From Salinibacter pepae (GTDB lineage: Bacteria; Bacteroidota; Rhodothermia; Rhodothermales; Salinibacteraceae): 64,000 nucleotides of DNA. The notes under the pieces were generated by a model, which saw nothing but the letters and a program-made list of their open reading frames with translations, searched no databases and was not told the origin of the DNA. Position 1 is the stretch's first letter, and each line of letters begins with the position of its first letter. Shown here piece after piece: positions 27,518 through 36,205 of this stretch. Location of the stretch: the NCBI RefSeq assembly GCF_947077775.1, contig NZ_CAMTTE010000001.1, positions 1,302,001 to 1,366,000 on the forward strand, in the 5' to 3' direction. The translations under genes were made by a program, and so were the position numbers.

Positions 27518-28963
27518 CTACACGTCCTGCCCCGCGTCCGCGAGCACGGTGTGGGCGGCGTGGCGGCCCGCCATGCCGTGCACGCCCCCGCCGGGCGGGG
27601 TCGAGGCGGAGGCCATGTAGAGCTGCGCCCCGCGGGCCGTACGGGCCGGAATGCGGTACGGGCTCCACCGAAGGGCCGGCCGTGCGATGAGCTGCCCGAG
27701 GTCCAGGGCGCCCCCGTTGATGTCCCCGCCCACGAGGTTCGGGTTCCAGGCCTCCAGCGCCTGCGGGCCCATGACGTGCCGCTCCAAGATGGTGTCCCGG
27801 AAGCCGGGCGCAAACCGCTCGATCTGCCGTTCAATCTGGGCCGTCGCGTCCGCGGTCGCCCCGTTGGGGACGTGGCAGTAGGCCCACGCGGTGTGCTGGT
27901 CGCCGGGGGCGCGGCTCGCGTCGAAGCGGCTGTGCTGGGCCAGCAGCACGTACGGGCGCTCCGGCACCCGCCCCTGCGCCACGGCCCGCTCCGAGGCGGC
28001 AATCTCGTTCAGCGTGCCGCCCACGTGCACGGTTCCGGCCCGCCCACAGGCCTCGGCGGCCCACGGGATCGGGTCGCTGAGGGCGTAGTCGACCTTGAAG
28101 GCCGCCGCGCCGTAGCGGTACTGCGTCAGCTTCGTTTCGTAGCGGGCGGGCAGCCGCGGCCGGGCGACGCGCAGGACCTGCCGGGGCGTCAGGTTGAGCA
28201 CCACCGTCCGGGACGGGGGCAGGTCGTCGACGGAATGCACGCGGCGGCCCGTCTCGATGGTGCCGCCCAGGTCACGCAGGTAGTCCGCCAGTGCCTGCGT
28301 GATGGCCCCGGCGCCCCCCTTCGGAAACGGCCACCCCACCGCGTGCCCGGCCATTCCGAGGACGAGGCCGAAGGCCGTCGACCCGAGTGCTGAGAGCGGC
28401 AGGTTGGCGTGGGCGGCCAATCCCGCGAGCAAGGCCCGCGCCTCCTCCGTCCGAAAGAGGCCTTGCCCCAGCAGCTGCGCGGGCCAGATCGCCCGCAGGC
28501 CGAACCGCGCCAGGAGCAGCGGGGCACGCGGCAGGTGGAGCACCGGCTGGAGCACCTCGTCGAGGACGGCCCGCCACCGGTCCGCGAGCGGCCCGTTGAG
28601 CCACCGGTAGCGCCCCGCGTCGCCCCCGAGCCCGAGGGCGGTCTCCTCCAGGGACTGGTGCATCGCCACGGCCCGCCCCCCGTCCAACGGATGGGCGAGC
28701 GGCAGGTCCGGCTGCACCCACGACAGGCCGTACTCGTCGAGGGGGAGCCGCCGAAACAAGGGCGACGCCGCGGCGAGCGGGTGGATGGCGGAGCCGAGGT
28801 CGTGGACGAAGCCCGGACGCGTCACCTCTTCCGAACGCGCCGCGCCGCCGACGGCGTCGGCCTGCTCGATCACGTGTACGTCCCACCCGGCCCGGGCGAG
28901 CACGACGGCGGCCCCGAGCCCGTTCGGGCCCGAGCCCACGACAATGGCGTCAGCGTTGGCCAT
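27518..28963 (-). CDS. FAD-dependent phytoene dehydrogenase-like oxidoreductase
   Basis: 481 residues starting MANADAIVVGSGPNGLG at the ATG complement 28961-28963. The N-terminal dinucleotide-binding fold (VVGSGPNGLGAAVVLARAGWDVHVIE) and the C-terminal FAD motif (YMASASTPPGGGVHGMAGRHAA) place it in the CrtI/phytoene-desaturase-like amine-oxidase superfamily (COG1233). Substrate unknown: no carotenoid genes are adjacent, and many COG1233 members act on other isoprenoids or retinoid-like compounds. It lies 50 bp downstream of adenine deaminase on the same strand; convergent with pckA. Confidence 0.88.
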   Translation of the reverse strand: MANADAIVVGSGPNGLGAAVVLARAGWDVHVIEQADAVGGAARSEEVTRPGFVHDLGSAIHPLAAASPLFRRLPLDEYGLSWVQPDLPLAHPLDGGRAVAMHQSLEETALGLGGDAGRYRWLNGPLADRWRAVLDEVLQPVLHLPRAPLLLARFGLRAIWPAQLLGQGLFRTEEARALLAGLAAHANLPLSALGSTAFGLVLGMAGHAVGWPFPKGGAGAITQALADYLRDLGGTIETGRRVHSVDDLPPSRTVVLNLTPRQVLRVARPRLPARYETKLTQYRYGAAAFKVDYALSDPIPWAAEACGRAGTVHVGGTLNEIAASERAVAQGRVPERPYVLLAQHSRFDASRAPGDQHTAWAYCHVPNGATADATAQIERQIERFAPGFRDTILERHVMGPQALEAWNPNLVGGDINGGALDLGQLIARPALRWSPYRIPARTARGAQLYMASASTPPGGGVHGMAGRHAAHTVLADAGQDV

Positions 28964-29013
28964 AAGAAGCGGTAATTGCAAGAAACAGCACGTGCTTCCC
29001 CCTCCCCTGTCGA

Positions 29014-30669
29014 TCAATCGACGAACCGGTCCACGAACTCGAACGCCGCCCCGTCGAAGAGGCCCCGGTCGCTGAGCTTGAGCTGCGGAATGACAAGCAG
29101 CGACAGGAACGAGAGCGTCATGAACGGCGCGTCCATCGCGCTGCCCAGTTCCGCCCGAACGTAGTCGGTAAGGCGCGTGTAGCGCCGGGCCACTGCCTCG
29201 TACGGCTCGTCGCTCATGAGGCCGGCGATGGGGAGCGGCAGGACCTGCGTGCCCTCCGCCGCCGCACTGATGCCGCCCTCCGCCCGCACCACCGCGTTCA
29301 CGGCCCGGGCCAGGGCGTCATCACGAGCCCCCACGGCCACCACGTTGTGGGAGTCGTGGGCCACGCTGGAGGCAAGGGCGCCCCCGTCGAGCCCAAAGCC
29401 CCGGACGAAGGCCACGGCCGGCGTACTCTCTTCCGTATACCGGTTCACCACGACAAGCTTGAGCACGTCGCGGTCCGGGTCCGCCACGGCGTACCCGTCG
29501 TCGGTCGGCGTCGTCACGATCTCTTCCTCGGTCCCCAACTGATTGTCGACGGCAGTGATCACGCGGAGGCGATCGCCGCCCGCCGGCACCCGAAAATCCG
29601 CCGGTGCGACCGGTTCCGCGTCGAAGCGATTGACGACGTCGGACGCGACGCGCTCGATGTGGGTTGCCCCTTCCGCGGCGACGCGTGTGCCCTCGACGTA
29701 CGTCTCTTGTACATTCAGCGCGTCCAGGTCGTCCACCACGATAAAGTCCGCCGGGTCCCCCTCGCGCAGCAGCCCCACGTCCAGCCCGTAGTGCTCGACC
29801 GGATGCACGCAGGCGGCACGGAGCACGTCAAAGCGGTCGTATCCGCGATTGAGGGCGCGGCGCACGAGGGCGTCGATGTGGCCCTCCGCGAGGGCGTCCG
29901 GGTGCCGGTCGTCACTGCAAAACATGAGGCGGTCCGGCGCCTCGTCCATCAGGGGAATGAGTTCGTCGAAGTTCCGGGCGGCCGAGCCCTCCCGGATTGC
30001 GATTTTCATCCCCACCTCCAGCTTCTCGCGCGCCTCCTCAATCGAGACGCACTCGTGGTCGGTCTCGATGCCGGCGGCCGCGTACTGTGCCACGTCGTCC
30101 CCCCGCAGGCCGGGCGCATGGCCGTCCACCGGCTTGTCGCGCACCTGCGCGGCCCGGATTTTTGCCAGTACGCTCGGGGCCCCATCGATGGCGCCGGGGT
30201 AGTCCATCATCTCACTGAGGTAGGGCACGTCGTCACGGTCCAGCAATGCCGATACCGCGTCCGGCCCGAGTTCCGCCCCGCTCGTCTCGAAGGGCGTGGC
30301 CGGCACGCACGACGGCGCGCCGAACGCGAAGTGGAACGGCACCGGGCGGCCGTCCGCAATCATGTACTCGACCCCTTCCACGCCGAGCACGTTGGCGATC
30401 TCGTGCGGGTCGCTTACCGTGCCCACGGTCCCGTGCCGCACCGCCGCCCGCGCAAATTCCGACGGCGGCAGCATCGCGCTCTCGACGTGAACGTGGGCGT
30501 CGATAAACCCAGGCAGCAGATGCCGCTCCGGCACCGTCCCGGCCGGCTCGATGCGCTCAATCACGCCGCCCCGGACGTGCACGGTGGCCGGCCGGATTGC
30601 GCGGGCGTGCAGGTCGACCAGGCGGCCGGCAATCGAAAAAGACGAAGGCATGGAATCAGAGGAATCCAC
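29014..30669 (-). CDS. ade: Adenine deaminase
   Basis: Amidohydrolase converting adenine to hypoxanthine and ammonia (purine salvage). 551 residues, typical of the bacterial Ade family with its extra C-terminal domain. Metal-site pieces: LPGFIDAHVHVESAMLPPSE, GTVGTVSDPHEIANVLG, DGHAPGLRGDDVAQYAAAG with ETDHECVS, and MFCSDDRHPDAL. The C-terminal DSHNVVAVGARDDALARAVN and GTQVLPLPIAGLMSDEP are Ade-specific. Start either the ATG at 30669 or the one at 30651 (MPSSFSIAGRL); the longer form is listed. Confidence 0.95.
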   Translation of the reverse strand: MDSSDSMPSSFSIAGRLVDLHARAIRPATVHVRGGVIERIEPAGTVPERHLLPGFIDAHVHVESAMLPPSEFARAAVRHGTVGTVSDPHEIANVLGVEGVEYMIADGRPVPFHFAFGAPSCVPATPFETSGAELGPDAVSALLDRDDVPYLSEMMDYPGAIDGAPSVLAKIRAAQVRDKPVDGHAPGLRGDDVAQYAAAGIETDHECVSIEEAREKLEVGMKIAIREGSAARNFDELIPLMDEAPDRLMFCSDDRHPDALAEGHIDALVRRALNRGYDRFDVLRAACVHPVEHYGLDVGLLREGDPADFIVVDDLDALNVQETYVEGTRVAAEGATHIERVASDVVNRFDAEPVAPADFRVPAGGDRLRVITAVDNQLGTEEEIVTTPTDDGYAVADPDRDVLKLVVVNRYTEESTPAVAFVRGFGLDGGALASSVAHDSHNVVAVGARDDALARAVNAVVRAEGGISAAAEGTQVLPLPIAGLMSDEPYEAVARRYTRLTDYVRAELGSAMDAPFMTLSFLSLLVIPQLKLSDRGLFDGAAFEFVDRFVD

Positions 30670-30801
30670 CCGGGCAGTACGTCGAGGACATTAATGTACG
30701 AATCGGCCGGTAGAGGATCGAAGTGCCTCCCCCAGCGAGCACCCGGCCCGTTCCGCCGCGCAGGAAGAAGGCGCCTGCGGGCCGTAGACGCCAATGCCGG
30801 A

Positions 30802-31518
30802 CTACCGCGTCGGGGCTCCGCAGCCGGTGTGCACATCGGCGGCAAGCGTGACGGTGACCGTATGGCTAAACAGCCGCCCGTTCATCGGATCCGTGCAGTA
30901 CTGGGGCCGGGCCACGACACGCAGGGGGCCACGATCCGTGTCGGCCCTGTAGAGCATGCGCTCGGCGTCCGTGTCCGTGGCGAACTGGGAGACAGTGACC
31001 TCACGCCGCCCGTAGGCCCAGGCAAACCGGAGGCTGTCGTCGGTCACCTCCACGATCCATCCGGGTTCCTGCCCCACCGCCCGAAACTGCAGGTTGGGAG
31101 GATGTTCGTCCTGTGGCTCCGTCTGAGGCGCGATGGTGCAGTTCTCGAGGCGCTGGCCATCGATTTCGACGGTGGCCGTGCCGCCCTTGCTCCAGACCGT
31201 GGCGGCACCGCCTTTGTACTTGGCCCCGCTGGCGGCCCGGGTCCGTGCAAGGTGACGCGTGTCGCCCCCAAACGCTGCGGGCACCCGTAGCGCGAGCGAA
31301 TCGGGACGGACGAGTGCCCGAAACGTCACCACGCCCCCCTCCGGCCCCCTGCACTGCACGGCACGCCGCCGCGCTGTGGAATCTTCTTCGCTCGACAGGG
31401 CCCCCTCCGGGTTGTCTTGAGGAGCTCGCGCCTCTCCACACCCGCCACCGAGCAGCACGGCCGCCCCCAGCAGCACGCCCCCCACGATGTACCAAAGACC
31501 TGCCTGTCTGCCGTTCAT
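30802..31518 (-). CDS. Lipoprotein with MliC-like and COG3650-like domains
   Basis: 238 residues starting MNGRQAGLWYIVG at the ATG complement 31516-31518. Lipoprotein signal with lipobox LLGGGC (Cys27). The middle (about residues 55-130) has the MliC pattern of C-type-lysozyme inhibitors, including SGAKYKGGAATVWSKGGTAT followed by a cysteine. The last 110 residues resemble the lipoprotein domain seen in COG3650 proteins (FRAVGQEPGWIVEVTDDSL, YCTDPMNGRLFSHTVTV). An envelope protein, possibly shielding peptidoglycan from lysozyme or sensing stress; function is inferred from the domains. Transcribed toward ade, 132 bp away. Confidence 0.75.
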   Translation of the reverse strand: MNGRQAGLWYIVGGVLLGAAVLLGGGCGEARAPQDNPEGALSSEEDSTARRRAVQCRGPEGGVVTFRALVRPDSLALRVPAAFGGDTRHLARTRAASGAKYKGGAATVWSKGGTATVEIDGQRLENCTIAPQTEPQDEHPPNLQFRAVGQEPGWIVEVTDDSLRFAWAYGRREVTVSQFATDTDAERMLYRADTDRGPLRVVARPQYCTDPMNGRLFSHTVTVTLAADVHTGCGAPTR

Positions 31519-31596
31519 GTTTTTCCCTTCAGAGATGCAACGAAGACGGTGCATCGAGCGCGCGACCGGAGACCGACCAAACGGCGGAGCCCTCCT

Positions 31597-32922
31597 CTAC
31601 GCGCGCTCCGTCGCGTCGGGCCTGCGGTCCCCAAACACCACGTCCGCCACCGCCGGGAGCGTCGGGTCCACCTCAGGGACGGGATGCGACCGCGCCATCA
31701 CCTCGGCCAGTGGTTCGGGCACGTCGACCGCATGCCCCACGAGCGGCTCCACCACCTCCGGAAATTTGGCCGGGTGCGCGGTGGCCACCAGGATCCACTC
31801 GTGCTCGTCGTCGGGGTCGAGGTGCTCGCGGGCCTCGACCGCGGTGGCCGTGTGGGGGTCCCACACCGTATCCCAGGCCTCGGGCCCCTGGCGGACGTGC
31901 CGTTCGATCTGCTCGTCGGTGACGCGCTCGGCGCCGATGGCATCGTGCAGTGCCTCCTCTCCCCCGCTGCCGGAATAGTGGTGGCGCAGGCGCTCCATGT
32001 TGCTGGGATTGCCCACGTCCATCGCCGTCGCCAGGGTTTCCTGCGTCTCAAACGCCTCGTACGCGCCGGTCTCCAGGTAGTGCGTGACGGGGCGGTTCTC
32101 ATTCGTCGCGAAGACGACTTCCCCGATCGGCAGTCCGCACTCGCGGGCGTACAGGCAGGCGAGCCCGTTGCCCAGGTTGCCGGACGGCACGATTACGTTG
32201 GGGCGGGTGCCGTGGGCGCGCCAGTGCCGGAGGCTGGCGTAGGCGTAGTACGTCATCTGCGGCAGCAGACGCCCGATGTTGATGCTGTTGGCCGAGGAGA
32301 GGCGCAGGCGCTCCTGCCACGCCTCGTCCTGAAAGGCCTCCTTCACGAGCGTCTGGCAGTCGTCAAACACGCCGCGGACGGCCACGGTCTGCACGTTGTC
32401 GCTCCACCCGGTGAGCTGCTGCTCCTGCCGGTCGGACACCTTGCCCTTCGGGTAGAGGACGACGACCTCCACGTTGGGCTTCTTCCAGAAGGCCGCCGCC
32501 ACGGCCGCGCCGGTGTCGCCGGAGGTGGCCACGAGGATGGTAAGCGGCTGCTCGGCCCCTTCATTGAGACGGGCAAGGCTGTCGGCCAGGAAGCGCGCCC
32601 CCACGTCCTTAAACGCCGCCGTGGGGCCGTGGAAGAGCTCGAGGACGCTCGTTCCGCGTCCGATCTCGCGCAGCGGCACCGGAAAGCCAAACATCGCCTC
32701 GCAGATCTCCGGCAGCACGTCCGCCAGGTCGTCCCCCTCCGCAAACGGGCGCAAAAGCCGCTCCGCCACCGCCTCGATCGTGGTGCGGCCCTCGAACGCC
32801 TCGGGCCCGAGATCCGGAAACCGCTCGGGCACGTACAGCCCCCCGTCCGGCGCCAGGCCGTCCTGCAGCGCCGTGGAGAGGGAAACGCGATGGGCGGGCG
32901 TGCGGGTGCTCAAATACTGCAC
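31597..32922 (-). CDS. thrC: Threonine synthase
   Basis: PLP enzyme making threonine from O-phosphohomoserine. 441 residues if started at the GTG at 32920-32922 (protein VQYLSTRTPAHR...); a TTG at 32937 in the same frame is the alternative. The N-terminus STRTPAHRVSLSTALQDGLA and DGGLYVPE are typical; the PLP lysine is Lys105 in GPTAAFKDVGARF; the phosphate loop VATSGDTGAAVAAAF and the NSINIGRLLPQMTYYA, VPSGNLGNGLA and NENRPV segments are intact. No other threonine-pathway genes (hom, thrB) lie nearby. Confidence 0.95.
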   Translation of the reverse strand: MQYLSTRTPAHRVSLSTALQDGLAPDGGLYVPERFPDLGPEAFEGRTTIEAVAERLLRPFAEGDDLADVLPEICEAMFGFPVPLREIGRGTSVLELFHGPTAAFKDVGARFLADSLARLNEGAEQPLTILVATSGDTGAAVAAAFWKKPNVEVVVLYPKGKVSDRQEQQLTGWSDNVQTVAVRGVFDDCQTLVKEAFQDEAWQERLRLSSANSINIGRLLPQMTYYAYASLRHWRAHGTRPNVIVPSGNLGNGLACLYARECGLPIGEVVFATNENRPVTHYLETGAYEAFETQETLATAMDVGNPSNMERLRHHYSGSGGEEALHDAIGAERVTDEQIERHVRQGPEAWDTVWDPHTATAVEAREHLDPDDEHEWILVATAHPAKFPEVVEPLVGHAVDVPEPLAEVMARSHPVPEVDPTLPAVADVVFGDRRPDATERA

Positions 32923-33059
32923 GGCAGGCAAGCGCAAAGGAAATATGCGGGCGACGAGTCGGGGCTCTGCATCTTCGAGGATGGGTCCCTTTTAACAACG
33001 GACAGCGCCTCGTCAGGTCCCGCCCGGCGCGCCGGTGCCCCCGGATGGGTCCCAACAAG

Positions 33060-33094
33060 AAAGCGGCCGTTGCCACAGGGGCAAGGGCCGCTTT
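33060..33094 (-). terminator. Terminator after the Met-rich periplasmic protein gene
   Basis: Stem AAAGCGGCC (33060-33068) / GGCCGCTTT (33086-33094); the inside of the loop can pair further (TTGCC with GGCAA). On the minus strand, which ends the 163-residue gene at 33156, the hairpin runs into TTTCTTG. It may also act on the other strand. Confidence 0.7.
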
Positions 33095-33155
33095 CCCAGC
33101 GCGTGCAATGTGCAGGAACGCTCGCCCCTGTCGGCGAGCCTCCCGACCGTCGCAG

Positions 33156-33647
33156 CTAGTTCTGCGAGTTCGGGTTTTGCTGCATCTGCGACTGCTGCTT
33201 CTTCATTTCTGCCTTCATGGCCTGCTGAATCTGCTTCTTCAGCGTGGAGTCCTGCTGCGCCGACCGCATGATGCGCCGGAACATCTGAGGGTCCATGTTT
33301 TCGTTCTGCGATTCCTGCTGCATCATCTTCATCTGCTGCTTCCGCATCCGCATCTGCTGGCGCTTCATCTCCCGCCGTGCATTGGCTTTTTGCGTGGAGT
33401 CCATCTCCTGCGGATTGCCGTATTTCTCCTTCATCTGCTTCCGCATCTTCATCTGCTGCGCCCGCATGGAGGACTGCACGGCCGCGGCGATGCGGGCCGC
33501 CTTGTCAATCTGCTCCTGGCTTACCTCGGAGGCCGAGAGGGTGGTCGTGTCCGGCTGCTGGGGCATCTGGCCGAACGCGGGGGCGGTGAAGGCGAAGGCG
33601 AGGGCAATCAGGCCGACGCAGGATGATTTAAACAAACGTTGTAGCAT
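33156..33647 (-). CDS. Secreted Met/Gln/Lys-rich protein, DUF4168-like
   Basis: 163 residues with a clear signal peptide (residues 1-26, cleavage after AFGQ or nearby). The mature part is helical and extraordinarily rich in Met, Gln, Lys and Arg (for example MRAQQMKMRKQMKEK and QQMRMRKQQMKMMQQES). The flanks of the repeat-like centre, SQEQIDKAARIAAAVQSS and DPQMFRRIMRSAQQDSTLKKQ, fit the DUF4168 pattern seen in other secreted bacterial proteins. The Met-rich array could bind copper or act as a periplasmic chaperone, but no experiment supports either here. It stands alone, with its own terminator. Confidence 0.72.
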   Translation of the reverse strand: MLQRLFKSSCVGLIALAFAFTAPAFGQMPQQPDTTTLSASEVSQEQIDKAARIAAAVQSSMRAQQMKMRKQMKEKYGNPQEMDSTQKANARREMKRQQMRMRKQQMKMMQQESQNENMDPQMFRRIMRSAQQDSTLKKQIQQAMKAEMKKQQSQMQQNPNSQN

Positions 33648-33934
33648 AAGAGTGGGTCGTAGTGAGAAAAACGTGGAGGAAAGAGATCACACCGGGGACG
33701 CCCCCGACGAGCAAGGCCCGCGAATATGCTTCTGAAAATACGAATATCGATCAGAGTGTTTCGGGGGCCGGAACGGGTTCCGGCCCTTTTCCTGACCACA
33801 TCCACGTGCTGCGAACGGTCCCACGGGCAGGATTATTCTTGAAGCCCCCGAAAAGTCCCCGTTGGGGGGCGGGGATGGGGGGCTCAGCAACGCAAAAGCG
33901 GCCTCCACCAACCGTGAAGGCCGCTTTCGGAGGG
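33648..33934. other. Intergenic region between the Met-rich gene and tRNA-Pro
   Basis: About 290 bp. Apart from the tRNA terminator at 33895-33927 and a moderately A+T-rich part near 33720-33770 that should include the promoter of the Met-rich gene, I see nothing here. Confidence 0.45.
33895..33927 (-). terminator. Rho-independent terminator of tRNA-Pro
   Basis: Perfect 10-bp stem AAAGCGGCCT (33895-33904) / AGGCCGCTTT (33918-33927), followed on the minus strand by TTTTGCG. It starts 8 bp past the tRNA 3' end. The stem sequence is nearly the same as that of the terminator at 33060-33094. Confidence 0.85.
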
Positions 33935-34008
33935 TCGGGGCAGCCGGATTTGAACCGGCGACCTCGTCGTCCCGAACGACGCGCGCTACCGGACTGCGCC
34001 ATGCCCCG
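33935..34008 (-). tRNA. tRNA-Pro, anticodon CGG
   Basis: 74-nt cloverleaf on the minus strand: acceptor stem CGGGGCA/TGCCCCG with discriminator A, D arm GCGC-AGTCCGGTA-GCGC, anticodon arm CGTCG-TTCGGGA-CGACG with anticodon CGG at 33974-33972, and T arm GCCGG-TTCAAAT-CCGGC. CCA is not encoded. Reads proline codon CCG. Followed by its own terminator. Confidence 0.96.
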
Positions 34009-34075
34009 AGAGAAATGTTCAAGCGTCTTATAGGGCCGATGCGGAGTCGAGATCCGGGAGGGCCCTCTCAACCAT

Positions 34076-34092
34076 GGGGGCTGGCGGCCCCC
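34076..34092 (-). terminator. Possible hairpin after the acyl-CoA synthetase gene
   Basis: GGGGGC / GCCCCC stem with a 5-nt loop (34076-34092), about 130 bp beyond the acyl-CoA synthetase stop, with no T run. Weak call. Confidence 0.3.
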
Positions 34093-34220
34093 TCAAGGAG
34101 AGTTCAACGGTTATCCACACGGGTTCGCTGACGTTCGGATTCGGGGGCGATGTGAGGCAGCGACCACAGGACGGATCGCGACGGTCTCTTCGCAGGGGGC
34201 CACAAGCAAGGCGCGATTCG

Positions 34221-36119
34221 TCACCGGCCGAACTCCTCGTACATCTCGTCGATGAGGTCCGCGTGGCGCTCCCGAATGACGCTGCGACGGAGCTTGAGCG
34301 TGGGGGTGAGCGTCCCCTCCTCAACGGTGAACGGCTCGCCGAGGAGGCGGAAGTTGCGAATTTTCTCGTGGGCCGCCGCGTCGCGGTTGTAGGCCGTAAA
34401 GACATCCTGGAACAGGGCCTGCGCCGCGTCGTGATGCAGCAATTCCGCATCGTCACAGGTAGACTCGTCAATCCCCTCGTCTCGTGCCCGCATGCGGAGG
34501 GCGTCGAAGTCGGGCACCACCAGGGCCGCAAGAAACGGACGCCCCTCCCCTACCACGACGATCTGGTTGATCCAATTCCTGGTCTTAAACGTCTCCTCGA
34601 TCGGGCCGGGATAGACGTTCTTTCCGCCCTCCGTGACGATCATGTGCTTGATCCGGTCCGTAATCTTGAGGTAGCCCTCCTCGAAGCGTCCGACGTCGCC
34701 GGTGTGATACCACCCGTCCGGGCCGAAGGCCGCCCGTGTCTCTTCGGGTTGGTTCCAGTACTCCTTCATCACGTTGGGGCCCTTCACCAGAATCTCCCCT
34801 TCCGGCGTGGAGAGGGATGTGGGGTAGTCGCTGCCACTGACCGCCCCGGCCGGCTCGTTCTCCCCCAGCGGCTGAATGGCGACCGTCACGCCGGGCATGA
34901 CGTGGCCGACGGTGCCGTAGCGGGGGGCGTCCAGGGGATTGATCGTAAGGACGGGGGCCGTCTCCGTAAGGCCGTAGCCCTCGATGATGGTCACGCCCGC
35001 GGCCTGGAAGAAGGTGCCAATCTCTTCGGGCAGCGCCGCCCCGCCGGAGGCGGCAAACCGGAGGTTTCCGCCGAGTTTCTCGTGCAGTTTGGAAAAGACC
35101 AGACGGTGGGCCACCGCCCGTTGCCCACGCAACAGCAGGTTCGGCCCCGAGCCGGTCTTCTGCTGGGCCTCAGCGTGCCGTTCGCCCACCCCCACCGCCC
35201 AGTCGAAGAGGGCCTGCTTGAGGGCCCCTCCCTCCTTGGCCTGCTTCGTCACGCGTTTGTACACCTTCTCGAACATGCGCGGCACCGAGATCATGAGGGT
35301 CGGCTGCACCTCCTGGAGGTTTTGGCTGACCGCCTCGATGCTCTCCGCGTAGCTAATGGTGGCCCCGGCGGCGAGCACGGCCGTGTGGCCCGCCGTCCGC
35401 TCGAAGGCGTGCGAGAGGGGCAGGAACGAAAGGTGGTGATCGTCCTCCCCGATGGGGATGCGCCGCAGGGCGCCCTTTACGTTCGAGCAGAAGTTGCGAT
35501 GGGTCAGCACCACTCCCTTCGGCTGGCCGGTGGTGCCGCTCGTGTAGATGAGGGCACTGGTGTCCCCCGGCGCGATCGACTCCGCAGTGCCGGTAAGCTC
35601 CGCCTCGTGCTCGCTCCAGTGCTCCCGGCCCGCCGCCAGGGCGTCGTCCCAGTGCGTCATGGGGACGGGCGGGTCGTCCGCCGTCTCGCTCATCACGATC
35701 ACCTCTTCGAGCTCGGGGCACGTGTCCGCAATCTCCTCGATCTTCTTGCGCTGGACCGGCACGGACACGATGCACACTTTGGCCCCGGAGTCCCGGAGGA
35801 TGTGGGCTACTTTCGAGGGCGGAAGGGACGTGTAGATCGAGACGTTCGCCGCCCCAATGAGCTGCGTCCCCAGGTCGCTGACGGCCCACTCCGGACGGTT
35901 TTCCGAGAGCAGGGCGACCCGATCGCCCGTGCGCACACTCTGCCGATGCAGGTAGCCGGCCAGGGCCTGCACCCGATCCTGGAAGCCCTCCCAGGTGATT
36001 TCCTGCCACCCTTCGCCCCGGTCCTTGTGCCGCAGCACCGGCCGCTCCCGCCCTCGGTACCGATCACAAAGGCGGAGAACCATCTCGGGAATGGTGTCGA
36101 ATTCGACCTGTGCGGGCAT
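34221..36119 (-). CDS. Long-chain acyl-CoA synthetase (AMP-forming)
   Basis: 632 residues, FadD/ACSL-like branch that activates long-chain fatty acids as CoA thioesters. Motifs: LIYTSGTTGQPKGVVLTHRN (P-loop, complete with Gly and Lys, unlike the ANL protein at 17.2 kb), FLPLSHAFERTAG, GYGLTETAPVLTINP, the YHTGDVGRFEEGYLKITDR motif and ITDRIKHMIVTEGGKNVYP, typical of bacterial ACSL proteins of Bacteroidota. The C-terminal LTPTLKLRRSVI carries the catalytic Lys region. Cytoplasmic or peripheral membrane. On the same strand as pyrD, 86 bp downstream. Confidence 0.93.
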   Translation of the reverse strand: MPAQVEFDTIPEMVLRLCDRYRGRERPVLRHKDRGEGWQEITWEGFQDRVQALAGYLHRQSVRTGDRVALLSENRPEWAVSDLGTQLIGAANVSIYTSLPPSKVAHILRDSGAKVCIVSVPVQRKKIEEIADTCPELEEVIVMSETADDPPVPMTHWDDALAAGREHWSEHEAELTGTAESIAPGDTSALIYTSGTTGQPKGVVLTHRNFCSNVKGALRRIPIGEDDHHLSFLPLSHAFERTAGHTAVLAAGATISYAESIEAVSQNLQEVQPTLMISVPRMFEKVYKRVTKQAKEGGALKQALFDWAVGVGERHAEAQQKTGSGPNLLLRGQRAVAHRLVFSKLHEKLGGNLRFAASGGAALPEEIGTFFQAAGVTIIEGYGLTETAPVLTINPLDAPRYGTVGHVMPGVTVAIQPLGENEPAGAVSGSDYPTSLSTPEGEILVKGPNVMKEYWNQPEETRAAFGPDGWYHTGDVGRFEEGYLKITDRIKHMIVTEGGKNVYPGPIEETFKTRNWINQIVVVGEGRPFLAALVVPDFDALRMRARDEGIDESTCDDAELLHHDAAQALFQDVFTAYNRDAAAHEKIRNFRLLGEPFTVEEGTLTPTLKLRRSVIRERHADLIDEMYEEFGR

Positions 36120-36205
36120 GGACGGGCGAAGACCAGTGTGAAGAATGCGAGCACGCAGGCCCTACCTGTGAGCCTGAGCGCTGTTTCTGAGGGGGCTGTG
36201 TTCGG

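Noticed and set aside
33935-34008. tRNA-Pro as an integration site for the defence island
   Set aside because: The island starts about 16 kb away, and no duplicated tRNA 3' end was noticed near its borders.
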